Origin: Brachyhypopomus gauderio
Lineage: Eukaryota > Chordata > Actinopteri > Gymnotiformes > Hypopomidae
Direction: 5' to 3'
DNA: 64,000 nucleotides
Assembly: GCF_052324685.1 (NCBI RefSeq)
Contig: NC_135222.1
Span: forward strand, 10,729,373-10,793,372
The translations under genes and the position numbers were made by a program. The notes beneath the pieces were generated by a model. The model saw nothing but the letters and a program-made list of their open reading frames with translations, ran no database searches and had not been told where the DNA came from. Of this stretch, positions 62,228 to 64,000 are shown piece by piece. Positions within the stretch are counted from its first letter, which is position 1. Each line of letters begins with the position of its first letter.

Positions 62228-64000
62228 CCCAGTGTCTGTTATCAAGTCTTCTCATTGTTTGTAAGGGGATTTTTGTTTTTGTTGCCAAGGTCAGGCCAAA
62301 TGTTTGACTAATAATAATGACTCACTGCTGACTAAAATATTTTATCCATCTGAGCATTGATTATTCTCTTATAATAAACTCTCTAATAGCTTTAATTAAG
62401 CCTGGGGCCTTTGTTACTACACTTCATGAAAGGTTGACATTTTTAACATGTGTGGGCCTTATTGAACTCGTGTCATCAAATGCATGCATACATCTGACCA
62501 TGACAAAATGGTCATCAAACTGTAAATGGCAATGACCATTGATGCATTTTATTTAGAAGTAGCAATGAAGGACACAACAACAGGCTACCATGCTCCTGTA
62601 TCTGTTTGACACTTCATAGCTGCTTGTCTTCTTGGGAATTTGTCCCATTCCACTGTAATAACCCAAAGTATTTTTTATTGTCTGTTGTCTTTTCAACGTT
62701 TGCTGAATTGTGCTGGATGCTTAAACATGCCCAGAAAAAAAGTCTACCTTCGTTCTGTGGTCGTGTTTGGATGGAAGTTTCTTCAGAGCTTCTGGTCTCC
62801 ATGTCTTTCTCTTTCACTTGCTCTGTGTCCATAAGCTTAATCTCCCATGACGCAGAGACACATTTTATAAAATAGTGTGGAGCTGCTCCCCTGTGGAGCT
62901 GCAGTCAGCAAGCTTCTTGTGCATCGCGCTGTCGCCTTGTTAAAGTTTATCGGCCCGATGCCCAGACGTTTAGGGGGGGGGGGGGGGGCGATACAGGCCT
63001 GATATGGGATGTGAATGTTATCTGTCAGACTGCTCTTCAAAGTTTCTTTCTGCTTGAGGGAAGAGTGTTACATTTGGAGTCCAGCATGGCTACGCCCCCA
63101 TGCAGGCTGGTCCAATGGGACAACTGCTGGACTGGAGCTGGGACCCAGGTCAGGCCGCATGCCCTGTGCTGGTCTCTCAAGGCCTTCAAAAAGGGTACGC
63201 TCTGAGTTTCTCTGATCTCATGGAGGCGAGACTAACGTATTCATTGAGCACCAAGCTATTACAGAAGAGCAGCTAGGCCTCTAGCCTTCTCTAATTAATA
63301 CTGTTGACTTGTACTTTGTTAACGGTTCAAAGAAGTTATATGTACATCACTTTTTAATTGCAGGTGTTGTCACAGAGCAAATTTACAGAAATCAGTGTAG
63401 ATCAGTTGTTCTTTCAAGTTAGTTACATTTATCTTTGGTTGGTTTTTATTAGTTTATTAGGCTCTCTCCTCTCACCAGTTTAAAAGTCATATTGTTCTCT
63501 CATCAGAGTTTGCACCATTACGGGTTGAGAGAGTGACCTTCAAAAATCCCCCTCTGATCTTGGTACACAGTTGTGGCCATTGTGCTCAGCTAATGATCAG
63601 ATAGATCCCTCCATTTCTTGCGTCTCTCTCAATTCTCTTAAAGGCTTTATAAAGTTAGGAAATGGCTGCTCAAAACAGGAAATAACTTACAGGTCATTGA
63701 ATGTGAGGTGAAGGGTCACTCCTGGGTCAATCCAATCATAAATTGTTTGACCCTGTGCCTCCTTTTTCTCCTAATGGAGTTTGTCTTTTGATGGTTAGTC
63801 TGTTCATACACAAAGGGTGTTTTTAAAGTCTCTCAGTTTAAAGCTATTTTGGACCTCACTCTTGACAGCTGAAGTTTTCAGTTGTAGACTGTATCTCTGC
63901 CTCTAGTTGTGTAGAGGGATCAGAGATGCTTTATCAGAAAGGGGTGTTGGTGCCCCATTTAACACCCCTGCACCCCACCCTAGGCAGGGGACCACACTTC
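61021..64000. other. Non-coding stretch to the window end
   Basis: Contains a TG microsatellite at 62,192-62,226 and a G15 run near 62,973-62,987. A G+C-rich, CpG-containing block at 61,780-61,990 lacks a recognised product. The A+T-rich part at 62,300-62,480 is repeat-free and could be a conserved element. No exon could be supported. Confidence 0.3.

Overview
The window looks like nuclear DNA of a teleost fish, most likely an otophysan (catfish, characin or electric-fish type). It is A+T-rich, crowded with long CA/TG, TA, TC and trinucleotide microsatellites, and filled with fish transposable elements: a tRNA-derived SINE with a TGTAAATG-type tail, Tc1-like relics, PIF/Harbinger elements, non-LTR retrotransposons, Ty3/gypsy remains and solo LTRs. 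No bacterial-style operons, tRNA or rRNA genes, or CRISPR arrays are present. Family names come from recalled protein motifs and element ends; no search was run.

Left part (1-13.9 kb): a Harbinger element with 13-bp inverted ends and a CAG target duplication (410-2057), an 11/22/33-bp minisatellite (2256-2530), a hAT-like end, a two-piece Tc1 relic (5690-7078), a compound trinucleotide tract able to fold on itself (about 9039-9162), a 360-bp solo LTR with ATAT duplication (10228-10587), and several long CA/TG runs.

Central feature (13,947-23,005): a roughly 9-kb DNA transposon of the CMC (CACTA/EnSpm-like) group. A seven-exon transposase gene on the plus strand (18,420-22,148, all introns phase 0, about 923 aa) is uninterrupted. 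A divergently transcribed minus-strand gene (14,952 to about 18,209) encodes a BEN-domain protein and seems to carry two single-base frameshifts. The two genes share about 210 bp of promoter space and are flanked by subterminal repeats and CCCAGG/CCTGGG ends. A Tc1 fragment and a LINE 3' end are nested in a BEN-gene intron. This is the most interesting system in the window.

Middle part (25-45 kb): a 48-bp minisatellite, a second Harbinger element that keeps only part of its MYB-like gene (26,868-28,197), a degenerate telomere-like tract abutting a decayed LINE (32,363-35,945) that is itself split by an 803-bp solo LTR, a minus-strand Tc1 relic split by a tRNA-SINE (37.7-38.7 kb), and a second LINE (43.0-44.9 kb, minus) split by a 462-bp solo LTR.

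Right part (45-64 kb): a gypsy relic (46.8-49.0 kb), then a CpG-richer segment with a likely first coding exon of a secreted or membrane host gene (50,784-50,841, signal peptide followed by a consensus GTAAGT donor). The rest, to the end of the window, looks like a long intron or intergenic DNA with minisatellites (56.0 and 60.9 kb) and microsatellites. No further host exons could be supported.
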